A stretch of 64,000 bases of DNA from an uncultured Anaerobutyricum sp. (GTDB taxonomy: Bacteria > Bacillota > Clostridia > Lachnospirales > Lachnospiraceae): assembly GCF_934307085.1 (NCBI RefSeq), contig NZ_CAKRCF010000010.1:1-64000 (forward strand). Direction: 5' to 3'. Positions within the stretch are counted from its first letter, which is position 1. Every line of letters starts with the position of its first letter. Positions 42,694 to 50,943 of this stretch are shown here, piece after piece. Made by a program: the position numbers and the translations under genes. The notes beneath the pieces were generated by a model, which was given only the letters and a program-made list of their open reading frames with translations, had not been told where the DNA came from and ran no database searches.

Positions 42694-43782
42694 ATGTCCG
42701 CATATTATGACAAGATAACAAAGAACTGGTATTGTATTTTTTATTTTACAGACTGGAAAGGAACCAAGAAACAGAAGAAAAAGAGAGGGTTCAGCCGAAA
42801 AAAAGATGCTTTAGAGTATGAGAGAGAGTTTCTTGATAAATTATCAAGTAGCCCGGATATAGCTTTTTCTGGCATGGTAGAGCTTTATCTGGCTGATAAA
42901 AAGATGCATACAAAACTAAAGACGTACAAGACGAAGAAAAGTAGAATTTTCACCTGGATATTGCCATATTTCAACGATAAGGCTATAAATGCAATTACAG
43001 CCGCAGACATACGCCAATGGCAGGGGGAACTAAAAGAAGCCGTAGGAGCAACCGGGGAAGTGTTAAGTCCTGCATATATGCAAAATTTAGTTACGGAACT
43101 TTCTGGAATATTTAATTTTGCAGTACGTTTTTATAATCTTCCTGCTAATCCCTGCAGGGTTGCCGGGAATCTGGTTGGAAAGAAGGGAAAAAGCCTTGAT
43201 TTCTGGACAAGAGAAGAATTTGACCGCTTTGTAGATACCTTTGACAAGACAGACCCTTATTATGCGGCATTCATGACGCTGTATTATACAGGAATGCGAA
43301 TAGGAGAGTTGCAGGCTCTTACCATTGCGGATGTAGATTTGAAAGAGGGTGTAATACATATATCCAAGACGTATTCAGTAATTGACGGCAAAGAAGTGAT
43401 AACCGCTCCCAAAACTGAAAAGTCGAATAGAGATGTATTAATACCGCATTTTCTCTGTGAGATATTAAAAGAGCAGGTGCAACGCTACTATAAGGTGCCC
43501 CCAAATACTAGGCTCTTTCAAATGTCCCGGCAGCCGTACCGGGAACAAATGAAAAAACATTGTAGACTGGCAGGAGTGAAGAAGATAAGGCTTCACGACC
43601 TGCGACATTCTCACGCTTCTCTGCTCATTGAGTTGGGATTCTCTGCCCTGTTGGTGTCAGAAAGGTTAGGGCATGAAAGTGTATCCACGACTTTAGACAT
43701 ATATGCTCATTTATTCCCATCGAAGCAAGTGCAAGTAGTAGAGCGTTTGAATAAGCTGTACGATGGAACTTTACAGTGGTAA
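42694..43782 (+). CDS. int: Tyrosine site-specific integrase
   Basis: This 362-residue phage-type integrase has an N-terminal arm-binding domain (WYCIFYFTDWKGTKKQKKKR), a core-binding helical domain (about 60-165) and a catalytic domain with Arg in TGMRIGEL near residue 201, HDLRHSH near 300-306, GHES near 327 and the tyrosine in LDIYAHLF near 336. All catalytic residues are intact. It lies at the right end, 115 bp from attR, and its stop codon overlaps the first right-hand arm-site candidate. A good AGGAGTGAT site precedes the ATG. Confidence 0.95.
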   Translation: MSAYYDKITKNWYCIFYFTDWKGTKKQKKKRGFSRKKDALEYEREFLDKLSSSPDIAFSGMVELYLADKKMHTKLKTYKTKKSRIFTWILPYFNDKAINAITAADIRQWQGELKEAVGATGEVLSPAYMQNLVTELSGIFNFAVRFYNLPANPCRVAGNLVGKKGKSLDFWTREEFDRFVDTFDKTDPYYAAFMTLYYTGMRIGELQALTIADVDLKEGVIHISKTYSVIDGKEVITAPKTEKSNRDVLIPHFLCEILKEQVQRYYKVPPNTRLFQMSRQPYREQMKKHCRLAGVKKIRLHDLRHSHASLLIELGFSALLVSERLGHESVSTTLDIYAHLFPSKQVQVVERLNKLYDGTLQW

Positions 43783-43795
43783 TATTTTGGTAATA
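43777..43795 (+). repeat. Right pair of TGGTAATA sites (integrase arm-site candidate)
   Basis: TGGTAATA at 43777-43784 and 43788-43795, 11 bp apart, mirrors the left pair at 35647-35665 in the same orientation. The first copy overlaps the int stop codon. Confidence 0.6.
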
Positions 43796-43896
43796 AAAAA
43801 GTGTGCAAACAGAATAATAGTCGTAAATTATATTAGATAAGGCGTGAAAAAGTGGCTAAAATAAAGGGTTATAACAGGAAAAAATAGCAATGTGGT

Positions 43897-43922
43897 TTCC
43901 TGTTATCCGCATAGTAAAAGCC
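43897..43922 (+). repeat. attR, 26-bp core repeat
   Basis: It is an exact copy of 35575-35600. It carries only the last 15 bases of tRNA-Leu, so it is the junction and not a second gene. Confidence 0.93.
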
Positions 43923-43957
43923 TAATAACTACTGATATAGTGGTTGTTAGGTTTTTC
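43921..43957 (+). terminator. Former tRNA-Leu terminator
   Basis: A 12-bp stem (43921-43932 with 43940-43951, G-U pairs included) and T-run lie directly after attR. Before integration it would have followed tRNA-Leu. The rest of 43958-44167 is AT-rich leader with no gene. Confidence 0.75.
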
Positions 43958-44167
43958 TTGTTTTGGGGAGGTAAGAGAGTGTTCTTGATAATTTAGTTGT
44001 CGGGTTTTATTGCAGCGGGCAATAATGAACAGAAAAAAACGATTATGAAGCAAAATGCCAAAATAAATATTACAAAAAGGTTTCTAAAGTGTTAACTTTT
44101 ACTATAGAAAAATTTAAAAACAGGTGCTATAATCAGATGCAAATATTTGATACAAAGAGGTATAAAG

Positions 44168-45316
44168 ATGAGTGAAGCAGTGAAAGAAAGCACAAAGCGC
44201 ATTTATAAGTGGGATAATCTGAAGTGTTTTTTAATTGTTATGGTTGTTATTGGACATTTTGTAAATCAATATGCCCCGATATCGAATACAATGAAAAGTA
44301 TTTCTCTTTTTATTTATTCCTTCCATATGCCGCTTTTTATTTTTTTGTCTGGATTACTACAAAAAAAGTGGACGCAGAGATGTCCGTTCCGTTGGGATAA
44401 ACCGTTATATTATATTATGATAGGGTATACATTGAAAGTTTGTATTTATGGAATTAAAATTTTGTTCCATCAGAAAGCAGTTTTTCAGTGGTTTGGGGAT
44501 ACGGGGATTCCATGGTATATGTTTGCAATGGCAGCATTTATGATTATCACATATCTGATTAAAGAACTGCCGTTATGGTTTGTACTGCCGATAAGTATTT
44601 TGGCGGCGTGTCTTGCCGGATATGATGAAAATATTGGAAGCTTTTTGTATCTTTCAAGAATTCTTGTTTTTTTCCCTTTTTATTATACGGGGTATTGCCT
44701 GGATATAAAGAAGCTGCAGGAAGTGTTGAATAAAACATGGATAAAGTGTTTGTCAGCAATTTTTCTTACGGACGTGATTTTATATACATTAGCAAAGATT
44801 GAAGATAACTATTCGTACATCCGGCTTTTTACAGGGAGAAATGCGTATTCGCTTATTAATGTAGAGGGTTGTGGAGCGGTACATAGGTTAATATTCTATG
44901 TAATTGCATTTTTGATGGGAATTGCAATCATAAGCCTGACACCGAACTGCAAAGTACCGGTGCTAGGGACGGTGGGAAAGAGGACATTACAAATATATTT
45001 CTGGCATCGTCTGTTTTTATATGTACTTACTTTTTCTGGTGTGACAGGCAGTCTTATAAAAAATGTTCCATTGGGATGGGTATGGATTTATCTTGCGATA
45101 GCAATGGTTCTTCCGTTCGTGTTGTCAGCGAAGATTTTTTCGGTACCGCTTACTGCACTTAAAAATGGAGAGAACGTTATGATTGTTGGAGTAGAAAAGT
45201 TAAGTATAAATTTTTACAAATGGAAAGAGAGCACCCTTACGGTACTCCCTGTGTTAGAATTTATTACAATTGTCCTAATGCTCATCTATTATGGTGAGGA
45301 TGTCGGCATCCTGTAA
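44168..45316 (+). CDS. Acyltransferase family 3 membrane protein
   Basis: This multi-span O-acyltransferase probably acetylates a cell-surface sugar. I start at the ATG giving MSEAVKESTKRIYKWDNLKCF, after AGAGGTATAAAG. The family signs are WDNLKCFLIVMVVIGHFVNQY with the catalytic-region histidine, FIYSFHMPLFIFLSGLL, and about ten hydrophobic segments to the C-terminus, in the fucose-4-O-acetylase-like branch. The last 42 bases overlap the convergent barstar gene. Confidence 0.82.
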   Translation: MSEAVKESTKRIYKWDNLKCFLIVMVVIGHFVNQYAPISNTMKSISLFIYSFHMPLFIFLSGLLQKKWTQRCPFRWDKPLYYIMIGYTLKVCIYGIKILFHQKAVFQWFGDTGIPWYMFAMAAFMIITYLIKELPLWFVLPISILAACLAGYDENIGSFLYLSRILVFFPFYYTGYCLDIKKLQEVLNKTWIKCLSAIFLTDVILYTLAKIEDNYSYIRLFTGRNAYSLINVEGCGAVHRLIFYVIAFLMGIAIISLTPNCKVPVLGTVGKRTLQIYFWHRLFLYVLTFSGVTGSLIKNVPLGWVWIYLAIAMVLPFVLSAKIFSVPLTALKNGENVMIVGVEKLSINFYKWKESTLTVLPVLEFITIVLMLIYYGEDVGIL

Positions 45317-45535
45317 TACTTTTAGAAGCTGTTGGCAAAAAGATATGCCCAGCTGGTTTTGCATCTTGTTATAATGAAGAAACTTCATCTGTAAAATGTC
45401 TGGCTGTTCTGTTAGTATATCATACAGGGCATCCAGATTATTTCCAAAATATTCAGGAGCATCTAGTTCTTTTTTTATATTCTGATAAAAATCTTTTTTC
45501 TTTTTCATGGATAAACCATCGATTGTAATTATCAT
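45275..45535 (-). CDS. Barstar-family RNase inhibitor (immunity protein)
   Basis: This 86-residue protein matches barstar: an IITIDGLSMKKKKDFYQNIKKELDAPEYFGNNLDALYDIL core (given as one region, residues 2-41) with the helix that plugs the barnase active site, and the YFGNNLDALYD signature at about 29-39. Its start overlaps the barnase stop by 4 bp, so the pair is co-translated. It should neutralise the RNase in the cytoplasm. Confidence 0.92.
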   Translation of the reverse strand: MIITIDGLSMKKKKDFYQNIKKELDAPEYFGNNLDALYDILTEQPDILQMKFLHYNKMQNQLGISFCQQLLKVLQDADILTIIDEH

Positions 45536-46134
45536 TGTATATCATCTCCATAGAGTAAAGTGAAGGTTTTATAGTGATTGTCTGTGTAATAAATCTGTCC
45601 GTCATTGGAATATATGATTCGTTTGGCACCGCGGCTGTTGGCATTAAGGGTATCAATGTCGCATTCGTGGTAAGTTCTGCCAGAAACAACAGGGAGAACT
45701 TTTTCATAGTTACCAAAATAATCTCCGCCAATGCATTTGCCGGGAGCGTAAGGTTCCAGGTTGCCGCCGGACCAGCCAAGTTTCTTTGCTTCCTTTTTTG
45801 TAATAAAATTGCTTGGAAGCTGTCCATATTCGATGAGGTAATTCATGACATCTTCCTTGGAAGTGTAACTGCCATCTTTATCAAGATAACCGTCAGTCTC
45901 ATCAATCTGTTTTTTCTCAATGGTAGATGTATTTTTACTTCCTGTTTTACTTTGTTCAGTGGCAGAATCTAAAGCAGAGTTATTGTCCGTGGTTTCCGAA
46001 AGAGTAGTGTAAGTTTCTGTTTTAGTAGTACTTTCCTCACTGAAAGAATAGTCACATCCGGAAATCGGAAGAATAACAAGTAATAAAGTAGAAAGAACGG
46101 ATAACAATCGCCATAATTTCTTTTTAAAGTTCAT
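45532..46134 (-). CDS. Barnase-like secreted lipoprotein RNase
   Basis: This 200-residue lipoprotein has a signal peptide with lipobox ISGC (Cys27), a Ser/Thr-rich linker (about 30-80), then a barnase domain from about 82 to 200 with LPSNFITKKEAKKLGW, APGKCIGGDYF and SGRTYHECDID. The catalytic set is intact: Glu157, Arg172 and His187 (barnase Glu73, Arg87, His102). Lipid anchoring is unlike the freely secreted Bacillus enzyme and suggests contact-range use or release by shedding. AGGAGG precedes the start. Confidence 0.92.
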   Translation of the reverse strand: MNFKKKLWRLLSVLSTLLLVILPISGCDYSFSEESTTKTETYTTLSETTDNNSALDSATEQSKTGSKNTSTIEKKQIDETDGYLDKDGSYTSKEDVMNYLIEYGQLPSNFITKKEAKKLGWSGGNLEPYAPGKCIGGDYFGNYEKVLPVVSGRTYHECDIDTLNANSRGAKRIIYSNDGQIYYTDNHYKTFTLLYGDDIQ

Positions 46135-46201
46135 AAAATTCCTCCTATGTTATTTATATGTACGCCTGGAGCTTTCCCTACAAATTGTAACGCACATCTT
46201 A

Positions 46202-46431
46202 CAGAAAGCATTTTTCAAACACGCTCTGGCAGTTGTACTTGAATTCCTGTAAAATTAAGTAGAGAAAGATTGCAAGAATACATTATGTTATGATTAAATT
46301 TAGTATATCAAAAAGAAAAGAGGCAGTAAAGAAGATGTAAAGAAATTCGTTTACACAAATTTACACTTCTTTGCTGCCTGTTTTGTTAGAGTGCATAGAG
46401 TGCAGGAATGATTTTTAAACACGCTCTAGAA
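46202..46431. repeat. Two partial copies of a dispersed MITE-like repeat
   Basis: The 345-bp gap upstream of barnase has no gene. Copy a (46202-46229) and copy b (46411-46431) match the right arm of the element at 61470-61562, sharing ATTTTT-x-AAACACGCTCT. They lie in the same orientation. Nothing else recognisable is in the gap. Confidence 0.65.
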
Positions 46432-46479
46432 TATAAATGTTGTTAGAGCATAAAAATAGAGGGAATAGAATATAGATGC

Positions 46480-46680
46480 TTACATATCGCGTCCGATTCG
46501 GCCAAATAAGGTAAGTAAATATAAACCGGATAAGCCGACGAGGTCATAAATGAGTCTGGAAAACCAGCTATTTTCTCCGAAAAAGAAGGAGACAAGATTA
46601 AACTGGAATACACCAATCAATCCCCATACAATAGCTCCGATGATAGCCAGAGTCAGTGCGGTATAGTCAATCCATTTCAT
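46480..46680 (-). CDS. DUF378 membrane protein
   Basis: This 66-residue protein has two membrane segments and matches DUF378: WIDYTALTLAIIGAIVWGLIG, then GVFQFNLVSFFFG and LIYDLVGLSGLYLL. Members are common in Firmicutes and their role is unknown. An AAAGGAG site precedes the start. It stands alone on the minus strand. Confidence 0.88.
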   Translation of the reverse strand: MKWIDYTALTLAIIGAIVWGLIGVFQFNLVSFFFGENSWFSRLIYDLVGLSGLYLLTLFGRIGRDM

Positions 46681-46816
46681 AATAAATAAACTCCTTTCTG
46701 TGTTTGGTTTTATCAGTATAACCGTTTTCTATAAATTTATGAAAAAGGAAAGAAAAAATTATATTTTTTGAAAAAATGCAGATAATACTTTTAAAATCAA
46801 TGGAAGGAGTTTTGTT

Positions 46817-47311
46817 ATGAAAAAACAAAAAACTTATGTAGCAATGTTGTTAGCAGTGTTTGTGATTTTATCACTTGTTGGTTGTGGGATGAAAAATTCA
46901 AAAGATAATGCAGAGACAACAACAGGATGGAGTGTGGCGGATTCTGATAATACAACAGAAAATAAGAAAACGACGGAATCCACAGGTACAGACAATAATG
47001 CACAGAATAATGTAGAAGAAGATACGGATGGCATTATGGACAACCTGGGAGCAGGAACCTTTGACACGTATGAAGATGCCAAAAATTATCTTATGGATAA
47101 ATTGACAGCAGATAATGAAGATATTGCTTATGAATTTAGGGAGGAAGACGAGAATCTGACTTCTTATGATAGTAATAATCCAGGAGCAGAAGGCTATCAG
47201 TTCCATGTATATGAGTCGGAAGGTGGAAAAAAAACAGGGGATTATTATGTAGATAAAGATACAGGAAAAGTGTATCGTTATACAAAGGATAATAAAATTA
47301 CAGAGTTTTAA
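46817..47311 (+). CDS. Unknown secreted lipoprotein
   Basis: This 164-residue protein has a lipoprotein signal (lipobox LVGC, Cys near residue 23), a Thr/Asn/Glu-rich acidic linker (about 30-75), and a small C-terminal domain with YDVDKDTGKVYRY-like text (GDYYVDKDTGKVYRYTKDN). No family is assigned. Its lipoprotein-plus-linker layout resembles the barnase lipoprotein upstream, but the domain is different. AAGGAG precedes the ATG. Confidence 0.65.
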   Translation: MKKQKTYVAMLLAVFVILSLVGCGMKNSKDNAETTTGWSVADSDNTTENKKTTESTGTDNNAQNNVEEDTDGIMDNLGAGTFDTYEDAKNYLMDKLTADNEDIAYEFREEDENLTSYDSNNPGAEGYQFHVYESEGGKKTGDYYVDKDTGKVYRYTKDNKITEF

Positions 47312-47464
47312 AGAGATGTTGGCAGGTTGATTTTTTTCTCCAACCTGCCATAAAATAAATGAAATAGAAAAAATAGAAAAATACTGGAAAAATATTGCAA
47401 TATAAGGTATAATTATGTCCATAATAAATAAAAAAAGAAATATTATGGAAAGGAAGAAAGAAAA

Positions 47465-48367
47465 ATGACATTTGAAATGTTTCAGTTATACATAAGGGAG
47501 CATATTCTTGAAGGATGGAAGGAGGATGCAGATGTTGAGACATCAATTGTAAAGAAAAATAATGGTATTGAATTGTGTGGTCTTTATATAAAGAGAAAGG
47601 AAGAACAGATTTCTCCTACTATTTATTTAGACGAATACTATGATTATTATTTAAAGGGAGAGGGTTTAGAGGAGATTATCATAAGAATCAGGGAAGAATA
47701 TGAATGGAAAGTATCCAGAGTGACAAGTTATCATTTTAATTTGGAGAAGTTTGAATATGTTCGTGACAGGATTGTATACCGACTTGTTAATTATGAGAAG
47801 AATCGGGAGATATTAGAGGAATGCCCACATTTGAAGCTATATGATCTTGCACTGACGTTTCGATGGGTAGCGCACAGTGATGATATTGGGATTTCTACAG
47901 CCTTAGTAACAAATCAGGAGATGAGAGCATGGGAGATTTCTATGAATGAACTGTTATTAGCGGCCAGGGAGAATACACCTCGATTATTTCCTGCGCACAT
48001 GATTGATATGGAGGAAATGATTCAGAAGGCAGGAATTCATGTGCCTGAAGATGAATCTTCAATTCCTATGTATATTATGACGAATCAACAGGAAGTGAAT
48101 GGAGCCTCCGTTCTTTTGTATGATAATGTTTTAGAAAGATTTGCACAAAGAAAAAAGACGGATTTTTATATTTTGCCAAGCAGCATACATGAAGTTATAT
48201 TAGTGCCATCAGATCGGATTGATGATCCTTCTTTGCTTTTTACAATGGTAGAGGATGCCAATAATACGGTGGTTGCATTGGGAGATATTTTATCAGATTC
48301 TGTGTATTATTATAGTAGGAGAAAGAATCAGATTATTCCGGTGAAGGAAGGACGAAAGATTATGTAA
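47465..48367 (+). CDS. DUF5688 protein
   Basis: This 300-residue cytoplasmic protein matches the DUF5688 family of Clostridia, with the start MTFEMFQLYIREHILEGWKE, the YLDEYYDYYLKGEGLEEII segment near residue 55, and SSIHEVILVPSD near the C-terminus. Such genes often occur in many copies in Lachnospiraceae. Function unknown, and the neighbours give no clue. Confidence 0.82.
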   Translation: MTFEMFQLYIREHILEGWKEDADVETSIVKKNNGIELCGLYIKRKEEQISPTIYLDEYYDYYLKGEGLEEIIIRIREEYEWKVSRVTSYHFNLEKFEYVRDRIVYRLVNYEKNREILEECPHLKLYDLALTFRWVAHSDDIGISTALVTNQEMRAWEISMNELLLAARENTPRLFPAHMIDMEEMIQKAGIHVPEDESSIPMYIMTNQQEVNGASVLLYDNVLERFAQRKKTDFYILPSSIHEVILVPSDRIDDPSLLFTMVEDANNTVVALGDILSDSVYYYSRRKNQIIPVKEGRKIM

Positions 48368-48419
48368 AAAGGATAGAACATTCAAAGTCTTTCAATTTTC
48401 TGTTGCTAAGTATATTTTC

Positions 48420-48447
48420 TTGAAAATACAGAGTGCTGTGATATACT
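48420..48447 (+). promoter_or_regulatory. Promoter for ytvI-like gene
   Basis: TTGAAA at 48420-48425 and TATACT at 48442-48447, 16 bp apart, about 37 bp before the start codon. Confidence 0.6.
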
Positions 48448-48483
48448 TGTATTTATGTATTTTACTAAGAGCAGGTGATTAGA

Positions 48484-49620
48484 ATGAGAAAGTGGAAGAT
48501 ATTATTTAATATAGTCATGGAAACAGTTATATTTTTGGGTATAGCAATACTGTTGATTATAGGAATTCCTAAATTGATGGGGTTTTTCTGGCCTTTTGTG
48601 GCAAGTTGGATACTGGCATTACTGGCAACGCCGTTATGCAACCTTTTGGAGAAGCATATTAAGCTTAATAAAAAGTGGGCTTCGGCAGTTATTATTATTC
48701 TTGTTCTGGTGGCAATTGCAGGAATCGGTTATCTTGCTGTAACGAAACTTGGGCGGGAGCTGATGGGATTATTTTCAGGAGCACCGGAATACTATGTTTA
48801 TGTACAGAGAACGATTAAGGTCTTTGGAGACAGTCTTACGAATATTGTATCTCCGATTTCTGCTGATTTTGGAAAGCAGATACAGGGATTTTTTACGGAC
48901 TTTTTGAGTCAGATGGGAGGCATTATTAATAAATTTGCTCCGAAAGGAGTTAAGATGATGGGGTCTGCGGCAGCAGATTTAACCAATGGCTTTATTGGAA
49001 CGGTTGTTATGATTATTTCTGCATACTTTTTTATTGCAGATAGAGAACGGCTTACAGAAGGGTTTTGGAGAATCGTTCCAGAAGATTTGAAATCGACTGT
49101 CCGTGATATTAAAGATAAAGTAATTGCGGCGTTGGGTGGATTTCTTCTTGCACAATTTAAGATTATGTGTATTGTATTTGTGATTTTGCTGGCAGGATTT
49201 TTTCTGATGGGTAATCCATATGCATTACTGCTTGCTCTGGTAATTTCGTTTGTTGATTTATTGCCTATTCTGGGGACGGGTACGATATTAATCCCGTGGA
49301 CGTTATTCTGTTTTGTACAGAGAGATTATCGTCAGGCGGTGTTTCTGGTTGTTCTTTATGTAATTTGTCTTGTGGCACGTCAGTTTCTGCAGCCCAAAAT
49401 GATTGCAGATAGTATGGGGCTTGATTCTATGGCAACACTGGTGTTGATTTATACAGGATACAAGTTGGATGGAATGAAGGGAATGATTCTTGCATTGCTG
49501 GCAGGGGTAATTATTTTGAGCCTTTATCGACTAGGTTTGTTCGATCGAAAAATAAAACGAATGAGTAAGTTATTATATGAATACAGACATTGCGAAGAAA
49601 ATATTACTCGAAAAATGTAA
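48484..49620 (+). CDS. ytvI: AI-2E/PerM-family membrane protein, YtvI-like
   Basis: This protein of about 378 residues has eight or so membrane segments and the AI-2E exporter-family layout: two N-terminal spans, a soluble middle region (about 95-155), then GFLLAQFKIMCIVFVILLAG and a C-terminal VDLLPILGTGTILIPW motif. The YtvI branch is linked to sporulation. I start at the ATG six bases after AGGTG rather than the GTG upstream. Its substrate is unknown. Confidence 0.8.
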   Translation: MRKWKILFNIVMETVIFLGIAILLIIGIPKLMGFFWPFVASWILALLATPLCNLLEKHIKLNKKWASAVIIILVLVAIAGIGYLAVTKLGRELMGLFSGAPEYYVYVQRTIKVFGDSLTNIVSPISADFGKQIQGFFTDFLSQMGGIINKFAPKGVKMMGSAAADLTNGFIGTVVMIISAYFFIADRERLTEGFWRIVPEDLKSTVRDIKDKVIAALGGFLLAQFKIMCIVFVILLAGFFLMGNPYALLLALVISFVDLLPILGTGTILIPWTLFCFVQRDYRQAVFLVVLYVICLVARQFLQPKMIADSMGLDSMATLVLIYTGYKLDGMKGMILALLAGVIILSLYRLGLFDRKIKRMSKLLYEYRHCEENITRKM

Positions 49621-49676
49621 AATAAGATAAAAAAACAGAAAATTATATCTAATAAATGAAATTGTCAGAAAATATA

Positions 49677-49705
49677 TTGACTTGTATTATATACTATGCT
49701 AAAAT
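49677..49705 (+). promoter_or_regulatory. Promoter for cold shock gene
   Basis: TTGACT (49677-49682) and TAAAAT (49700-49705), 17 bp apart, followed by a leader of about 45 bases. Confidence 0.7.
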
Positions 49706-49758
49706 AGAGGTGTCCTGAAAGGAAGAGAGCAGGAATTTTTGATTATGGAGGTATTCCG

Positions 49759-49959
49759 ATGTTTAAGGGAACAGTGAAATGGTTTAACAATCAGAAGGGG
49801 TATGGCTTTATACAGGATGAGAGTGGCAAAGATATCTTTGTACATTATACAGGACTGAATATGCCAGGCTTTAAGTCATTAGAAGAAGGGAATGAAGTAG
49901 AGTTTGACATTGTTCAGGGAGAGAAAGGACCTCAGGCTTCGAACGTAGTGAAGCTGTAA
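49759..49959 (+). CDS. Cold shock protein
   Basis: This 66-residue single OB-fold RNA chaperone has both RNP motifs, KGYGFI (RNP1) and DIFVHY (RNP2, in IFVHYTGL). It binds single-stranded RNA and melts structure. It ends with [14 protein letters not shown] site precedes the start, and it has its own promoter. Confidence 0.95.
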   Translation: MFKGTVKWFNNQKGYGFIQDESGKDIFVHYTGLNMPGFKSLEEGNEVEFDIVQGEKGPQASNVVKL

Positions 49960-50069
49960 GGATAAGATACATGGAACATTGCCGTTGCAGGAATTGATTT
50001 GCAGCGGCTTTTTTCGTATAATAAATAAGTGCAGGATAACAAAATAATCATATAAAATAAAAGCTTGAA

Positions 50070-50093
50070 GAGTTTTTAAATACACTCTGGAAT
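50070..50093. repeat. Partial copy of dispersed MITE-like repeat
   Basis: A GAGTTTTTAAATACACTCTGG segment matches the arm shared by 46202, 46411 and 61533. Confidence 0.5.
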
Positions 50094-50173
50094 AATACCT
50101 TTAAGGGAATATAAGAGTTTTTATTTTATATAAAAAATACGAAGTAGATAATGTGTTAGATTGAGGAAAAAGG

Positions 50174-50788
50174 ATGAAACTTTATTTGGTTCGGCATGGA
50201 GAAACGGCCCTGAATGAGAAAGGGTGTTATTATGGAAAAACAGATGCAATTCTTTCTGCAAAAGGAATGGAACAGGCAAAATATTTGCAGCATATTTTTA
50301 AGAATATTTCTTTTGACTATGTGGTGGCAAGTCCGTTGGTTCGTGCTTATAATACGGCACAGTTTATAATAGAAGAAAGAGAACAACAGATCTTTGGAGA
50401 TAGTCGTTTGATGGAACAGGATTTTGGTATTTTTGAAGGTCTTACTTATAAGGAGATTAAAGAAAAATATCCGCAGGAATTAGCACGCTGGAATAAAGAA
50501 TTTTCTACATATCAGATTCCAGAAGGAGAGAGTTTTCTTGATGTGAGAAGAAGAGTGGAAGCGTTTCTTAAAGATATCCCGTCGGGAGAGGAGAACAAAT
50601 CGGAGAAGATGCTGGTTACTGCACATAAAGGAACATTAGGGCATTTGTTAGCTGCAATGTTGAAGCTTCCGCCAGAAGGTTACTGGAACTTTGTATTTGA
50701 TCAGGGATGTTACAGCGAGGTGGATTTAGAAGATGGTTACGCAATTATACGAAAATTAAACGCAAAGGAAATTCCTATGAATATTTAA
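50174..50788 (+). CDS. Histidine phosphatase superfamily protein
   Basis: This 204-residue protein has the phosphoglycerate-mutase fold: catalytic RHGE at residues 7-10 (LVRHGETALNE), SPLVRAYNTA near residue 55 and the second histidine in VTAHKGTLGHLL near 157. It could be an alpha-ribazole phosphatase (CobC) or a general sugar phosphatase, and no cobalamin genes are nearby to decide. rarA follows 155 bp later. Confidence 0.85.
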   Translation: MKLYLVRHGETALNEKGCYYGKTDAILSAKGMEQAKYLQHIFKNISFDYVVASPLVRAYNTAQFIIEEREQQIFGDSRLMEQDFGIFEGLTYKEIKEKYPQELARWNKEFSTYQIPEGESFLDVRRRVEAFLKDIPSGEENKSEKMLVTAHKGTLGHLLAAMLKLPPEGYWNFVFDQGCYSEVDLEDGYAIIRKLNAKEIPMNI

Positions 50789-50943
50789 AGAATAGTGAAA
50801 GTATTTTTGATATAGAATAGTGTGGAACAAAAATGCGGCGTATTGCAATATATAGTGCAATAAATTTTTATAGTATGATTGTTGTTGGTTATTTATTTAC
50901 ATAATACATTTATGTAAGATGGAGAAATGGAAAGAGGCAAAAG

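Larger units (their letters stand above)
35575..43922. mobile_element. Integrated PICI-like element in tRNA-Leu
   Basis: An 8.3-kb island is bounded by a 26-bp perfect direct repeat made from the tRNA-Leu 3' end. Rightward genes are a repressor, a 48-residue protein, a type I toxin and the integrase. Leftward genes are Cro-like, excisionase-like, replication, BRO and AntA antirepressor genes and several unknowns. I see no capsid, portal, terminase, tail, lysis, relaxase or coupling gene. Divergent regulators, end-placed int and a replication module without structural genes fit a phage-inducible chromosomal island. A deleted prophage is the main alternative. Confidence 0.85.

Noticed and set aside
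35575..43922. Integrative conjugative or mobilisable element
   Set aside because: No relaxase, coupling protein, type IV secretion gene or convincing transfer origin is visible. Regulators and replication genes are phage-type.
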